Of a DNA stretch of 64,000 nt, positions 27,201-36,276 are shown piece after piece. Where the stretch lies: positions 310,001 through 374,000 of the forward strand of contig NZ_NETJ01000002.1 of NCBI RefSeq assembly GCF_002128405.1. Direction: 5' to 3'. Each line of letters begins with the position of its first letter. Position 1 is the first letter of the stretch. The position numbers and the translations under genes were made by a program. The notes under the pieces were generated by a model. That model was not told the DNA's origin, did not search any database, and saw nothing but the letters and a program-made list of their open reading frames with translations. Source of the DNA: Gottfriedia solisilvae (lineage in GTDB: Bacteria; Bacillota; Bacilli; Bacillales; Bacillaceae_G).

Positions 27201-27234
27201 AACATAGGAAGACTAAAATCTCCCTATGTTTTTT
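27201..27234 (+). terminator. Intrinsic terminator
   Basis: AACATAGG pairs with CCTATGTT, followed by TTTTCTT. Confidence 0.8.
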
Positions 27235-27394
27235 CTTATTCGAAGTTCTTTTTTTCTTTTGCTAACTTACAAGATGACGAGTTAGATAAAAACTAGGCAA
27301 AAGGTTTGGATTAAACGACCTTAAAATTTAAGGAGAACTGGTATTAAATAAATGTGTAAACATATTTATAACCTCTTGTAAATAAAGATTTTTT

Positions 27395-28294
27395 TCATTC
27401 ATTATTAAGTTTAATTTCATTTTTTAATTGATTTATATATTTTTTGTCAGCTGATGTAAATTGGGTAAATACATTACGGACACAACCAACAAAAAAAGGT
27501 CTGTGGTAAGGATTATATAATTCAATAGAAATAACTTCACCAGACTGAATAAGTGGTTCATTTTGAACGACAAAGTCCACACCAATCGTAATAGCAATAT
27601 TTTCGCTAACAGCTCTTCGAATGCTATCTAAATTATTTGTAGTGAATAATACATTTGTATTGTCTTTTAAAAATTCATCATAATACCATTTAAGATAGTG
27701 TTCATCGTGGACTACAAATGTTTCTTTTGCTAAATCTTCAATCGTTAACTGTTTACATTCGGCAAGTGTGTGATTTTTGCTTACACAAACAGTAATTTTT
27801 ACTTCATGAAAAATTTCAAACACCAATTCCTTATTTTTCATTAACAACTCATCATATATCCAAATCAATCCGAAACGAAATTTTTTTTCTTTTATATCAT
27901 CCAATATTTCTAGTGAATTTTTCCCGTAAACTTTTATTTTAGTATCTGGATTTATGTCTTTAATCACTTTAATTACATTAATTGTGTAATGAATTAATCC
28001 AGGTACAGAAGCTATTGTTATTTCACTAGACTTAGTATTGTTGCTTACAGCAAGCTCCTTTAATTCCTCTGCATGTGTCAATAAACTAAACGATTTTTCA
28101 ATTAGTTTCTCTCCTTCTAGTGTTGGAATTGTACCGTGGCGTGACCGGATAAAAATTCTAAATCCGAATATTTCTTCTAAATTATTTATCGCCTGAGAGA
28201 TTGCGGAAACAGAAATATGCAAGTTTTTAGCAGATAACGAAATCGATCTAGTTTTCGCAACCTCAACAAGATAAGTTAAATGGTCCAAATTCAT
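27395..28294 (-). CDS. LysR family transcriptional regulator
   Basis: A 299-residue regulator. The N-terminal winged HTH (1-60) has the LysR signature SISLSAKNLHISVSAISQAI with NNLEE, and the periplasmic-binding-like effector domain follows (about 90-290). It is divergent from the nucleotidase gene with a 128-bp shared region, the usual LysR arrangement, so it may control that gene. The effector is unknown. The ATG follows AAAGGAGCAATTA. Confidence 0.87.
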   Translation of the reverse strand: MNLDHLTYLVEVAKTRSISLSAKNLHISVSAISQAINNLEEIFGFRIFIRSRHGTIPTLEGEKLIEKSFSLLTHAEELKELAVSNNTKSSEITIASVPGLIHYTINVIKVIKDINPDTKIKVYGKNSLEILDDIKEKKFRFGLIWIYDELLMKNKELVFEIFHEVKITVCVSKNHTLAECKQLTIEDLAKETFVVHDEHYLKWYYDEFLKDNTNVLFTTNNLDSIRRAVSENIAITIGVDFVVQNEPLIQSGEVISIELYNPYHRPFFVGCVRNVFTQFTSADKKYINQLKNEIKLNNE

Positions 28295-28422
28295 TTAATT
28301 GCTCCTTTAAAAAAAGTGAAAGCACGTTAAGAATAATTAAACATAGTTTAACCTATTTTCCTTATATAATAATTCAGGGGATAACATTAAATTATCCTAA
28401 TAAAATTTTAAGGGGAATTTAA

Positions 28423-31400
28423 ATGAGGAGACAGAATTCAACAACTATGAAAGCACTATCTGCATCACTAGCAGTTTCTCTATTAAGCATGTCAGTATTC
28501 AGTACACAAGCTTATGCTTCACCTAATGAGTCTGTACCTGTCAATGTATTATCTACAAAAAATAATGATGAGAAGGATTTAGTAAAATTTCGTATTATGG
28601 AAACGACAGATATCCATACGAATCTATTAAATTACGATTATTATAAGAATGCTAATTATGAAAAAGTTGGTTTAGCAAAAACAGCTACACTCGTAAAAGA
28701 AGCTCGTGGAGAGGTACAAAATAGTGTTTTAGTCGATAATGGTGATTTAATTCAAGGAACTCCATTAGGAACTTACGAGGCTAAAATTGATCCTTTGAAA
28801 GAAGGGGAAGTTCATCCTGTTTTTAAAGCAATGAACCTAATGGGGTATGATATTGCTACGCTAGGCAATCATGAATTTAATTATGGTTTAGATTTCTTAG
28901 ATGAAGCATATGAGGATGCTAATTTTCCGTATATAAATGCAAACGTTTTCGTTGATGACCATGACAACAATCCTACTAATGATCGAAATAAATTTAATCC
29001 TTATAAAATACTGAATAAAAAAATTGTTGATGAACAAGGTAAAAAGCATGTAATAAAAGTAGGTTTTATTGGTTTTGCCCCACCACAAATTAATGAGTGG
29101 GATAAAGCTAATCTTGAAGGTAAAGTAATTACGAAAAATATTGTGGAAACAGCTAAAAAATTCATTCCTGAAATGAGAGAACAAGGAGCAGATGTTATTG
29201 TAGCTATGACTCATTCAGGCTTTAGTGCGAATAAAGAAAACACTGAAGATGTTATTTATTCGTTAAGTGAAGTTCCAGGTATAGATGCGATTACTTTTTC
29301 TCATACACATAAAGTATTCCCAGCAAAAACAGAAGCTACTCTTGACGCTTTATTTTTAGGAGCAGATAAAAAACCATTACCAGGTGTAGATAATGCAAAA
29401 GGTACAATTAACGGTGTACCTGCAGTACAAGCTGGATATGGTGGTGGTTCATTAGGCTTGATTGACCTTACACTAAAAAAAGAAAAAGGAAAATGGTCTG
29501 TTGTAAACTCTCAATCTTCAACAAGAGAAGTATGGGTTGATGTTAAAGATCCAGTTTCGGGTAAAACAAAAACAGAAAGTACAGTAGCTCCAGATCAAGA
29601 AATCGTAAATGCAATTAAACCAAATCATGATGCAACAGTTAAGTATGTAAATACACCTATCGGATCAACAACTGATGATATTCATAGCTATTTCTCATTA
29701 GTACAAGATGATCCGTCAATCCAAGTCGTAACAAATGCACAAAAGTGGTTTGTAGAAAAATATGTTGCTGAAAAGAAACCAGAATATAAAAACTTACCAA
29801 TTTTATCAGTAGGTGCTCCATTTAAAGCTGGACGTAATGGAGTAGCTGAATATACGGAGATAAAAAAAGGTGATCTAACGATTAGAAGTGCTGGTGATTT
29901 ATATCTTTACGACAATACTCTAAAAGCGGTTAAAGTAAAAGGTTCAGTAGTCAAAGAATGGATTGAAATGACAGCAGGTAAATTTAATCAAATTAATCCA
30001 AATAAAACAGAAGAACAAGCTTTATTAAACCCATCTTTCCCAGTTTATAATTTTGATGTAATTGACGGTGTTAACTATCAAATTGATGTTACAAAACCAG
30101 CTAGATATGATGTAAATGGGAATTTAGTTAATAATACAAGTCGTGTATTGAATTTAACTTATAATGGTCAACCTTTAGATTTAAATCAAGAATTCATAGT
30201 AGTTACAAATAACTATCGTGCAGGTGGCGGGGGGAACTTCCCTGGTGTTAAAGGAAGTGAACTTGTTGTTGATTCGGCAGATGAAAATCGTCAAATCTTA
30301 ATGGATTACATTTCTGAAATGAAAACAATTACGCCAACAGCTGATAGTAACTGGTCGATTGCACCAATTAACGGAAATGTGAATGTAACGTTTACGACTT
30401 CACCAAGAGCGGAAGAATTTATTAAACCTAATAGTAATATTTCATATACAAATAAAACAGATAATGCAGGCTTTGGAATTTTTAAATTAGATTTAGGAAC
30501 TGCTCCTAAAGAGAATATTAAAGTTCAATTGCTAGGATTAAATGATTTTCATGGTCAGCTTGACACTGATACAAAAGTTACGCTTAATGGACAAGAAGTA
30601 TTAGCAGGAAGTATGGAATATACAGCTGCTGCGATGAAACAACGTGAAGCTACTAATCCAAATACACTATTAGTTCACGCAGGTGACATGATTGGTGGAA
30701 GTCCACTAATTTCTGCTTTATTCCAAGACGAACCAACCGTTGAAGTTATGGAGGCTATGGGCTTTGATGTAGGTACAGTTGGAAACCACGAATTTGATGA
30801 AGGTATAAATGAATTAAAGCGTATGATTAATGGTGGAGAGCATCCAAAGGGAACTAAAGGATATGATGGAATGAACTTCCCAGTCATTGCTGCCAATGCA
30901 TATGATACTTCAACAGGTCAATTAATCACTCAACCTTATGCAATAAAAGAGGTTGGTGGTAAAAAGATTGGTTTCATCGGTGTAGTAACACAGGAAACAC
31001 CATCTATGATCATTCGAAAAGGAAACGAAACACTTGAAATTCGTGATGAAGTTGAAGCTATTAACCATTATACAGAAATTTTAAAACAACAAGGCATTGA
31101 AGCAATTGTAGTACTAGCACATAATCCTACACTTCAAACGGGTAAAACGGATTTATTTGATGCAACTGACATTGCCGAAAAAGTTGATGATGAGGTTGAT
31201 GTAATTTTTGCAGCTCATAATCATGTATTTGTTGATAAAGAAGTAGATAATAAATTAATCGTCCAAGCTTATTCTTATGGATCTGCATTTTCAGATGTTG
31301 ACTTAGAGTTAGATGCAGTGACAGGTGAAATCGTTAAGAAAGAAGCAGAAGTAGTAACAGTTTACCAAAAAGACTATACACCAGATTCTACGGTTTCTGC

Positions 31401-32016
31401 GATTATGAAAAAATATGAAGATTTAATTGCACCAATAAAAGCGGAAATCGTTGGTGATTCTATGCAGACCTTACCAAAGGGGTATCCATCTACAGAAATG
31501 AATGGTGATATTGCGCTTGGTAATTTAATTGCAGATGGAATGAAATATGCGATGAACGCTGACTTTGCAATGATGAACGGTGGCGGAGTACGAGCACAGC
31601 TTGACGCTGGTGAAGTTACGTTCGGTGACTTGTTTGCAATTCAACCGTTTGGAAATATATTAAATAAAGTAAATCTTAGTGGTGCAGATTTAGAAACTGT
31701 ATTAAATAATCAAATTACTGATAAAGGTTTAGATTTCCATATCGCTGGATTTAAATATACGTGGGATTCTTCTACTAAAAAAGTAGTAAATATCTTATTA
31801 CCAGATGGAAGTAAAATTGATCCGAACAAAGAGTACTCGGTAGTAGTAAACAACTACATGTATGGAAATGTTAAATATGGTATTGGACAACTTTCAACAA
31901 ATTTAGAAATTGGATCAGATGATCTTCAAGCAACTATTAATTATGTAAAAACACTTCCTAAACCTTTCAATTATGAAATTGAGGGAAGAATTCAAAAAGT
32001 TACTTCAACACAATAA
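28423..32016 (+). CDS. Secreted bifunctional 2',3'-cyclic-nucleotide phosphodiesterase / 5'-nucleotidase (YfkN-like)
   Basis: Hydrolyses extracellular cyclic nucleotides and nucleotides to nucleosides and phosphate. Its 1197 residues are a signal peptide (cleavage near AYA-SPNES, residue 32) and two complete metallophosphatase-nucleotidase units. Unit 1 has TTDIHTNL, DNGDLIQG, GNHEFNYG and SHTHKVF. Unit 2 starts near 695 with GLNDFHGQLD, HAGDMIGG, GNHEFDEG, AAHNHVF and ends with the nucleotide-binding NGGGVRAQL. B. subtilis YfkN is longer and wall-sorted; here the chain ends at IQKVTSTQ with no LPxTG-type signal, so it may be released. RBS AAGGGGAA. Confidence 0.9.
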   Translation: MRRQNSTTMKALSASLAVSLLSMSVFSTQAYASPNESVPVNVLSTKNNDEKDLVKFRIMETTDIHTNLLNYDYYKNANYEKVGLAKTATLVKEARGEVQNSVLVDNGDLIQGTPLGTYEAKIDPLKEGEVHPVFKAMNLMGYDIATLGNHEFNYGLDFLDEAYEDANFPYINANVFVDDHDNNPTNDRNKFNPYKILNKKIVDEQGKKHVIKVGFIGFAPPQINEWDKANLEGKVITKNIVETAKKFIPEMREQGADVIVAMTHSGFSANKENTEDVIYSLSEVPGIDAITFSHTHKVFPAKTEATLDALFLGADKKPLPGVDNAKGTINGVPAVQAGYGGGSLGLIDLTLKKEKGKWSVVNSQSSTREVWVDVKDPVSGKTKTESTVAPDQEIVNAIKPNHDATVKYVNTPIGSTTDDIHSYFSLVQDDPSIQVVTNAQKWFVEKYVAEKKPEYKNLPILSVGAPFKAGRNGVAEYTEIKKGDLTIRSAGDLYLYDNTLKAVKVKGSVVKEWIEMTAGKFNQINPNKTEEQALLNPSFPVYNFDVIDGVNYQIDVTKPARYDVNGNLVNNTSRVLNLTYNGQPLDLNQEFIVVTNNYRAGGGGNFPGVKGSELVVDSADENRQILMDYISEMKTITPTADSNWSIAPINGNVNVTFTTSPRAEEFIKPNSNISYTNKTDNAGFGIFKLDLGTAPKENIKVQLLGLNDFHGQLDTDTKVTLNGQEVLAGSMEYTAAAMKQREATNPNTLLVHAGDMIGGSPLISALFQDEPTVEVMEAMGFDVGTVGNHEFDEGINELKRMINGGEHPKGTKGYDGMNFPVIAANAYDTSTGQLITQPYAIKEVGGKKIGFIGVVTQETPSMIIRKGNETLEIRDEVEAINHYTEILKQQGIEAIVVLAHNPTLQTGKTDLFDATDIAEKVDDEVDVIFAAHNHVFVDKEVDNKLIVQAYSYGSAFSDVDLELDAVTGEIVKKEAEVVTVYQKDYTPDSTVSAIMKKYEDLIAPIKAEIVGDSMQTLPKGYPSTEMNGDIALGNLIADGMKYAMNADFAMMNGGGVRAQLDAGEVTFGDLFAIQPFGNILNKVNLSGADLETVLNNQITDKGLDFHIAGFKYTWDSSTKKVVNILLPDGSKIDPNKEYSVVVNNYMYGNVKYGIGQLSTNLEIGSDDLQATINYVKTLPKPFNYEIEGRIQKVTSTQ

Positions 32017-32075
32017 AAGACAAACGAAAGTAACATCTATGCAATTAAATAAGTTAATTAATAAATAAGTAGTAA

Positions 32076-32103
32076 GACGACTCAGATTTTGGGTCGTTTT
32101 TTT
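32076..32103 (+). terminator. Intrinsic terminator of the nucleotidase gene
   Basis: ACGACTCAG against TTGGGTCGT (one T-G pair), with seven T following. Confidence 0.75.
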
Positions 32104-32162
32104 CTGTTAAAAAGTAGTGATGTAAGATTTCTTACGCATGCGTTATTTGCATAAAGAAAAGC

Positions 32163-32185
32163 AAGACCACTTTTTTGTGGTCTTC
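32163..32185. terminator. Second hairpin terminator
   Basis: AAGACCAC-TTTTTT-GTGGTCTT is a perfect 8-bp stem, 60 bp after the first terminator. A T/C-rich tail on the plus strand suggests a back-up terminator. Confidence 0.6.
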
Positions 32186-32235
32186 TCATTTGCTCAAAAA
32201 TCACCATTTAAATTAAACAGAGCCAAACTATAAAA

Positions 32236-32286
32236 AAGAAGGGGCTGTCTCTTTGTCAAATAGACTCATGAGACAATCCCTTCTTT
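32236..32286 (-). terminator. Intrinsic terminator of yqhH-yqhG
   Basis: On the minus strand AAGAAGGGATTGTCTC pairs with GAGACAGCCCCTTCTT, followed by a T-run, 25 bases after the yqhG stop. Confidence 0.85.
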
Positions 32287-32310
32287 ACTTGTAATGAATT
32301 TGTTACTTAT

Positions 32311-33117
32311 TTATGCCAATCGATTCATCGTATTTGGTGAGAGATAAAATAAGCCGCCATTGGTACAATTGACGTGAATGACAGGTTCGTATAATTCCTT
32401 TAATGCGTTATATTCAACATGATAGTTTTCAGGTTTTTCCTCGTCATCTTTATAAAATTGATTGAGCAATTCCAAATCATGTTTCCATCTATTTTTTGCT
32501 TCTTCCGCCCAAGTTTCATCTTCTTCTTGAATTTTACTTCTGAGTAATTGTTCCATTCTGTTTAAACCACTTATTGGTTTTATTATTGGTGACATCGAGT
32601 AACAAAAGTCTGGAATTTTTGAACTGAATGGTATTTTTTCAAGTTTTGAGTGAAAGTTTTCAATAATTGTTCCTGAGATTAAATGAATTCCGTATGAGTA
32701 TAAATAATCTTTCTTATGGTCACATGTAAAAGATACTTGGTAATTTACAGCTAACCATGGATGAAGTGCAATTTGTTGTCCCATAGGTGCTTTCGTGTTT
32801 TCGTATAATCTGATTGATTGTCCAAGCTCATTTACAATTGAGAATATTTGATGAAGTCGGGGAGAACCAAAGTGGATTTGTTCTCCCTTTATATCTTCAG
32901 GTACATTTTCACTGTCCGTAATAAATGTTAATTTCATTGGATTTGGAATACCGCCTGTTTTCTCTAAGTAATGCCAATAGAAAGGGCGATTCATGAGCTT
33001 TTTATCCATTTCAACCGTTAATTGAATTTCTAAATATGTCGGTGTTTTTTTGACAAGTTCACATTCATTATTTATAAAAAAGTATTCTATAAAGTCATGT
33101 ATTTCACTTTGCTGCAT
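32311..33117 (-). CDS. yqhG: YqhG family protein
   Basis: A 268-residue cytoplasmic protein starting MQQSEIHDFIEYFFINNECE. The conserved block KLMNRPFYWHYLEKTGGIPN and then FGSPRLHQIF match B. subtilis YqhG. It is always next to the SNF2 gene yqhH, and here it overlaps that gene by 14 bases, so the two probably work together. The function is unknown. ATG 33117 is chosen with AGGTG six bases upstream; GTG 33126 is the longer alternative. Confidence 0.87.
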   Translation of the reverse strand: MQQSEIHDFIEYFFINNECELVKKTPTYLEIQLTVEMDKKLMNRPFYWHYLEKTGGIPNPMKLTFITDSENVPEDIKGEQIHFGSPRLHQIFSIVNELGQSIRLYENTKAPMGQQIALHPWLAVNYQVSFTCDHKKDYLYSYGIHLISGTIIENFHSKLEKIPFSSKIPDFCYSMSPIIKPISGLNRMEQLLRSKIQEEDETWAEEAKNRWKHDLELLNQFYKDDEEKPENYHVEYNALKELYEPVIHVNCTNGGLFYLSPNTMNRLA

Positions 33118-34789
33118 ACTGATCACCTACTTGTTTATGTTGCTGTAATTGGATAATGGAAGTTAAATTCTCCATTTTTATTTTTATTTCTCCTTCAGTA
33201 CTTGAATTCAAGAATATTTCGTTCATATGTGCTTCAAAATCTTTGTAAGGAATTCTAGTTAGAATATCATCTAGCTCACCAATTACTCGCTCAAATAAAT
33301 GGATTTTTTCATATAGTAATCGTAAAATATGTTCTTCTATTGATCCGACAGTTGCAAAATTATAAATACATACGTCTTCTGTTTGACCAAGTCGATGAAT
33401 ACGTCCAATTCTTTGTTCTAGTCTCATCGGATTCCAAGGTAAGTCGTAATTTATCATATTGGAACAAAATTGTAAGTTAATCCCTTCGCCACCAGCTTCT
33501 GTGGCAATTAGAACTTGTACTCTATTTTTAAATAGTTCCTTCATCCAATCTTTTTTACCTCTTTTAAATCCTCCGCGAAATGGTACAGAAGTAATGCCAT
33601 TTTGTTTTAGTAACCATTGTAAATACAATTGAGTGGCACGATATTCAGTAAAGATAATCACTTTATCATCGATTTTCTTGATTAGTTCAATTACTTTATT
33701 TGCTTTTGAATTTGAAGTGATTTGATTGATTTGATGAAATATTTTTTCGATATATGGATCATTTACTTCAATATTTTCTTTTTCAAATCTTTGAAGCATT
33801 TTTTTTAGGGATACATAAACTGCTTCTCGGCTACTACATGCTTCTCGTTTAAATGTTAAAAATGAAAAAGCAGAGTTAACTCCTGTATATTGGGATTTTT
33901 GCCATTCATCAATTAAATCATATAATTTTTGTTCTTCTTCATTGAAATTGATAAGGACTGTTTCAACTTTTCGTTTTGTCCACTCAATTCCTGTGTCTTG
34001 TCTTCTGTTTCGAACCATAACTTTTCCGATTAATTCACGGAGTAAGTCTTCATGCTCTAAAGAGCGGTTTTTAGCAGAAAAATATTCTTCAAAACTTGTT
34101 TTATTTCCGAGATGTCCAGGTTTTAATAAGGAAACGAGATGGAAAATCTCTTCAATTCTATTTTGAACAGGTGTTGCCGTTAGTAATAGACAATATTTTT
34201 TCTTCAAATGCTGAACAAACTCATAGTTTTTTGTTTTATTGTTTTTTAGTTTATGAGCTTCATCGATAATAATTAGATCATAGTTTATGTCTAATATTTT
34301 TTCGCGATGTGGTGCACGTTTAGCAGTATCAATGGAAGAAACGACTACATCACAGTTATCCCAAACATAGTTTTTCTTCTGTTGAGCAATGGCAGGTATA
34401 TGAAACTTAGTGTTTAATTCAAATGTCCACTGTGATACTAGTGAAGCGGGTACTAGTATTAATACTTTATTCACTAAACCTCTAATCATATATTCTTTTA
34501 AGATCAAGCCTGCTTCAACTGTTTTTCCTAACCCAACTTCATCTGCAAGTATTGCTTTACCATTCATTTTTTCAATGACTGTTGTAGCAACCTCTAATTG
34601 ATGTGGTAATGGTGTTAAATTAGGCAAATGAGATGGTGCGATCATACCCGTAAATGATGGGACTGCTAGCTTTGTACTCGTATGATAGGCGAGCTTATAG
34701 TTTTCCCAATTTGACCAAGGTCCATCATTCTCAAGCTTTTCTAAGAACTCATTTTGCCATTCTGTATGGAATTTAATCTCTATTGACAT
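33104..34789 (-). CDS. yqhH: SNF2-family DEAD/DEAH helicase (YqhH)
   Basis: A 561-residue Swi2/Snf2 ATPase, likely RNA-polymerase- or DNA-associated like RapA relatives. Motif I LADEVGLGKTVEAGL, motif II DEAH in LIIIDEAHKLKN, motif III LLLTATPVQN, then the C-terminal helicase lobe with ATEAGGEGINLQF and the arginine-finger motif RLEQRIGRIHRLGQ. It is short, with no extra DNA-binding domain. It is divergent from gcvT and upstream of yqhG. The ATG has AGGTGAG upstream. Confidence 0.9.
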   Translation of the reverse strand: MSIEIKFHTEWQNEFLEKLENDGPWSNWENYKLAYHTSTKLAVPSFTGMIAPSHLPNLTPLPHQLEVATTVIEKMNGKAILADEVGLGKTVEAGLILKEYMIRGLVNKVLILVPASLVSQWTFELNTKFHIPAIAQQKKNYVWDNCDVVVSSIDTAKRAPHREKILDINYDLIIIDEAHKLKNNKTKNYEFVQHLKKKYCLLLTATPVQNRIEEIFHLVSLLKPGHLGNKTSFEEYFSAKNRSLEHEDLLRELIGKVMVRNRRQDTGIEWTKRKVETVLINFNEEEQKLYDLIDEWQKSQYTGVNSAFSFLTFKREACSSREAVYVSLKKMLQRFEKENIEVNDPYIEKIFHQINQITSNSKANKVIELIKKIDDKVIIFTEYRATQLYLQWLLKQNGITSVPFRGGFKRGKKDWMKELFKNRVQVLIATEAGGEGINLQFCSNMINYDLPWNPMRLEQRIGRIHRLGQTEDVCIYNFATVGSIEEHILRLLYEKIHLFERVIGELDDILTRIPYKDFEAHMNEIFLNSSTEGEIKIKMENLTSIIQLQQHKQVGDQYAAK

Positions 34790-34963
34790 TTTTTTCTCAC
34801 CTATTTCATTTTATTATTGGTAAATAATGAACATTATAGTAAAATAGATTGTGTAACGTTCGTAATTTTCTTTTGATAAAATTTCACTTCGTTATTGATG
34901 AAAACTGTCGTTTAGTGTTAGGATAAGAGTGTAGAAAAAAAGAAAATTCTTATAAGTTTTTAT

Positions 34964-34991
34964 AAATCAAAGAATTAGATTCTTTTGATTT
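34964..34991. repeat. Imperfect inverted repeat in the yqhH-gcvT gap
   Basis: AAATCAAAGAAT and ATTCTTTTGATTT form a 12-bp stem with one bulge and loop TAG. No T-run follows. It may be an operator or RNA hairpin in the gcvT upstream region. Confidence 0.45.
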
Positions 34992-35112
34992 AACAGTAAA
35001 CTAATATTGTTTAATAATAATTTTTTGTTTTCTACTAGTTTTTCCGAAAAAAGACAAATTATGTAAATTATTTAATTGTTTAGCTGGACGAACTATTAAT
35101 TTAGTTTTCCAT

Positions 35113-35149
35113 CATGCTAGCATGTAGATAAGGGGGAGAAGACTACATG
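35113..35149 (+). promoter_or_regulatory. Inverted repeats enclosing the gcvT RBS and start codon
   Basis: CATGTAG (35121-35127) and CTACATG (35143-35149) are exact complements. They enclose the RBS AGGGGGAG, and the right arm contains the gcvT ATG. The left arm also overlaps the 12-bp palindrome CATGCTAGCATG (35113-35124), so the two pairings are mutually exclusive. The 357-bp gap before gcvT holds this and the repeat at 34964-34991. I see no glycine riboswitch (none of the conserved CTCTCAGGCAAAAGG-type core). Confidence 0.45.
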
Positions 35150-36250
35150 ACGACTTTATTACGTACACCTTTGTATGAAGAGTACAAAGTTTTAGGTGGT
35201 AAAACAATTGATTTTGGTGGCTGGGAGCTACCAGTGCAATTCTCGAGCATTAAAGAAGAACATGAAGCTGTTCGAACAGCGGCTGGTTTATTCGATGTTT
35301 CTCACATGGGAGAAATTGAAGTAACTGGTAAAGATAGTCTTAAATATTTACAAAAAATGATGACAAATGATGTTTCAAAGCTAAAAGAAGAAGGTGCATT
35401 ATATAGTGCAATGTGCTATGAAGATGCTGGAACTGTAGATGATTTACTAATCTATAAATTTAGCGATGAACATTATTTATTAGTTGTCAATGCGTCTAAT
35501 ATCGAAAAAGATTTTGAATGGTTACACTCACACGTTGAAGGTGATGTAAAAGTTGTAAACAAAAGTGATGAAATTGCACAATTGGCTCTACAAGGTCCAA
35601 AGGCAGTTGAAATTTTACAACGACTTACATCAATTAATGTTTCCGAAATTAAGTATTTTACTTTTAAAAATAATGTCCAAATTAGTGATGTAGAAGCATT
35701 AGTTTCACGTACTGGATACACAGGTGAAGATGGTTTTGAACTTTACTGTCCAGCCGTTGATGCTGCTAAGCTTTGGAATATTCTACTTGAAGCTGGTAAA
35801 GAAGACGGATTAAAACCTTGTGGATTAGGTTCACGTGATACACTGCGCTTTGAAGCAACGTTAGCACTATATGGACAAGAACTTTCAAAAGATATCACTC
35901 CACTAGAAGCTGGAATCGGCTTTGCAGTGAAGTTAAATAAAGAAGAAGATTTCTTCGGTAAAGAAGTTCTGAAAACTCAAAAAGAACAAGGCGTTCCTCG
36001 TAAATTAGTAGGAATCGAAATGATTGATAAAGGAATTCCAAGATCTCATTATCCTGTATATAAGGATGGGGAAAATATTGGAGAGGTAACAAGTGGTACA
36101 CAATCTCCAACATTAAAACGCAATATTGGACTTGCGTTAGTTAAAACAGAATATTCAAGCTTAGGTACTGAAATTGAAGTTGAAATTAGAAATAAAAAAT
36201 TAAAAGCGGTTGTAGTTTCTACACCATTTTATAAAAGAGAGAAGAAGTAA
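35147..36250 (+). CDS. gcvT: Glycine cleavage system T protein (aminomethyltransferase)
   Basis: Releases ammonia from the aminomethyl-lipoyl H protein and makes 5,10-methylene-THF. Its 367 residues are the usual length and carry GGWELPVQF, the conserved [25 protein letters not shown] and the C-terminal [12 protein letters not shown]. First gene of gcvT-gcvPA-gcvPB. GcvH is not in the window, as in B. subtilis where it is encoded elsewhere. Confidence 0.95.
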   Translation: MTTLLRTPLYEEYKVLGGKTIDFGGWELPVQFSSIKEEHEAVRTAAGLFDVSHMGEIEVTGKDSLKYLQKMMTNDVSKLKEEGALYSAMCYEDAGTVDDLLIYKFSDEHYLLVVNASNIEKDFEWLHSHVEGDVKVVNKSDEIAQLALQGPKAVEILQRLTSINVSEIKYFTFKNNVQISDVEALVSRTGYTGEDGFELYCPAVDAAKLWNILLEAGKEDGLKPCGLGSRDTLRFEATLALYGQELSKDITPLEAGIGFAVKLNKEEDFFGKEVLKTQKEQGVPRKLVGIEMIDKGIPRSHYPVYKDGENIGEVTSGTQSPTLKRNIGLALVKTEYSSLGTEIEVEIRNKKLKAVVVSTPFYKREKK

Positions 36251-36276
36251 CTAGGGGGAGAAAGGGGATTACCTTA

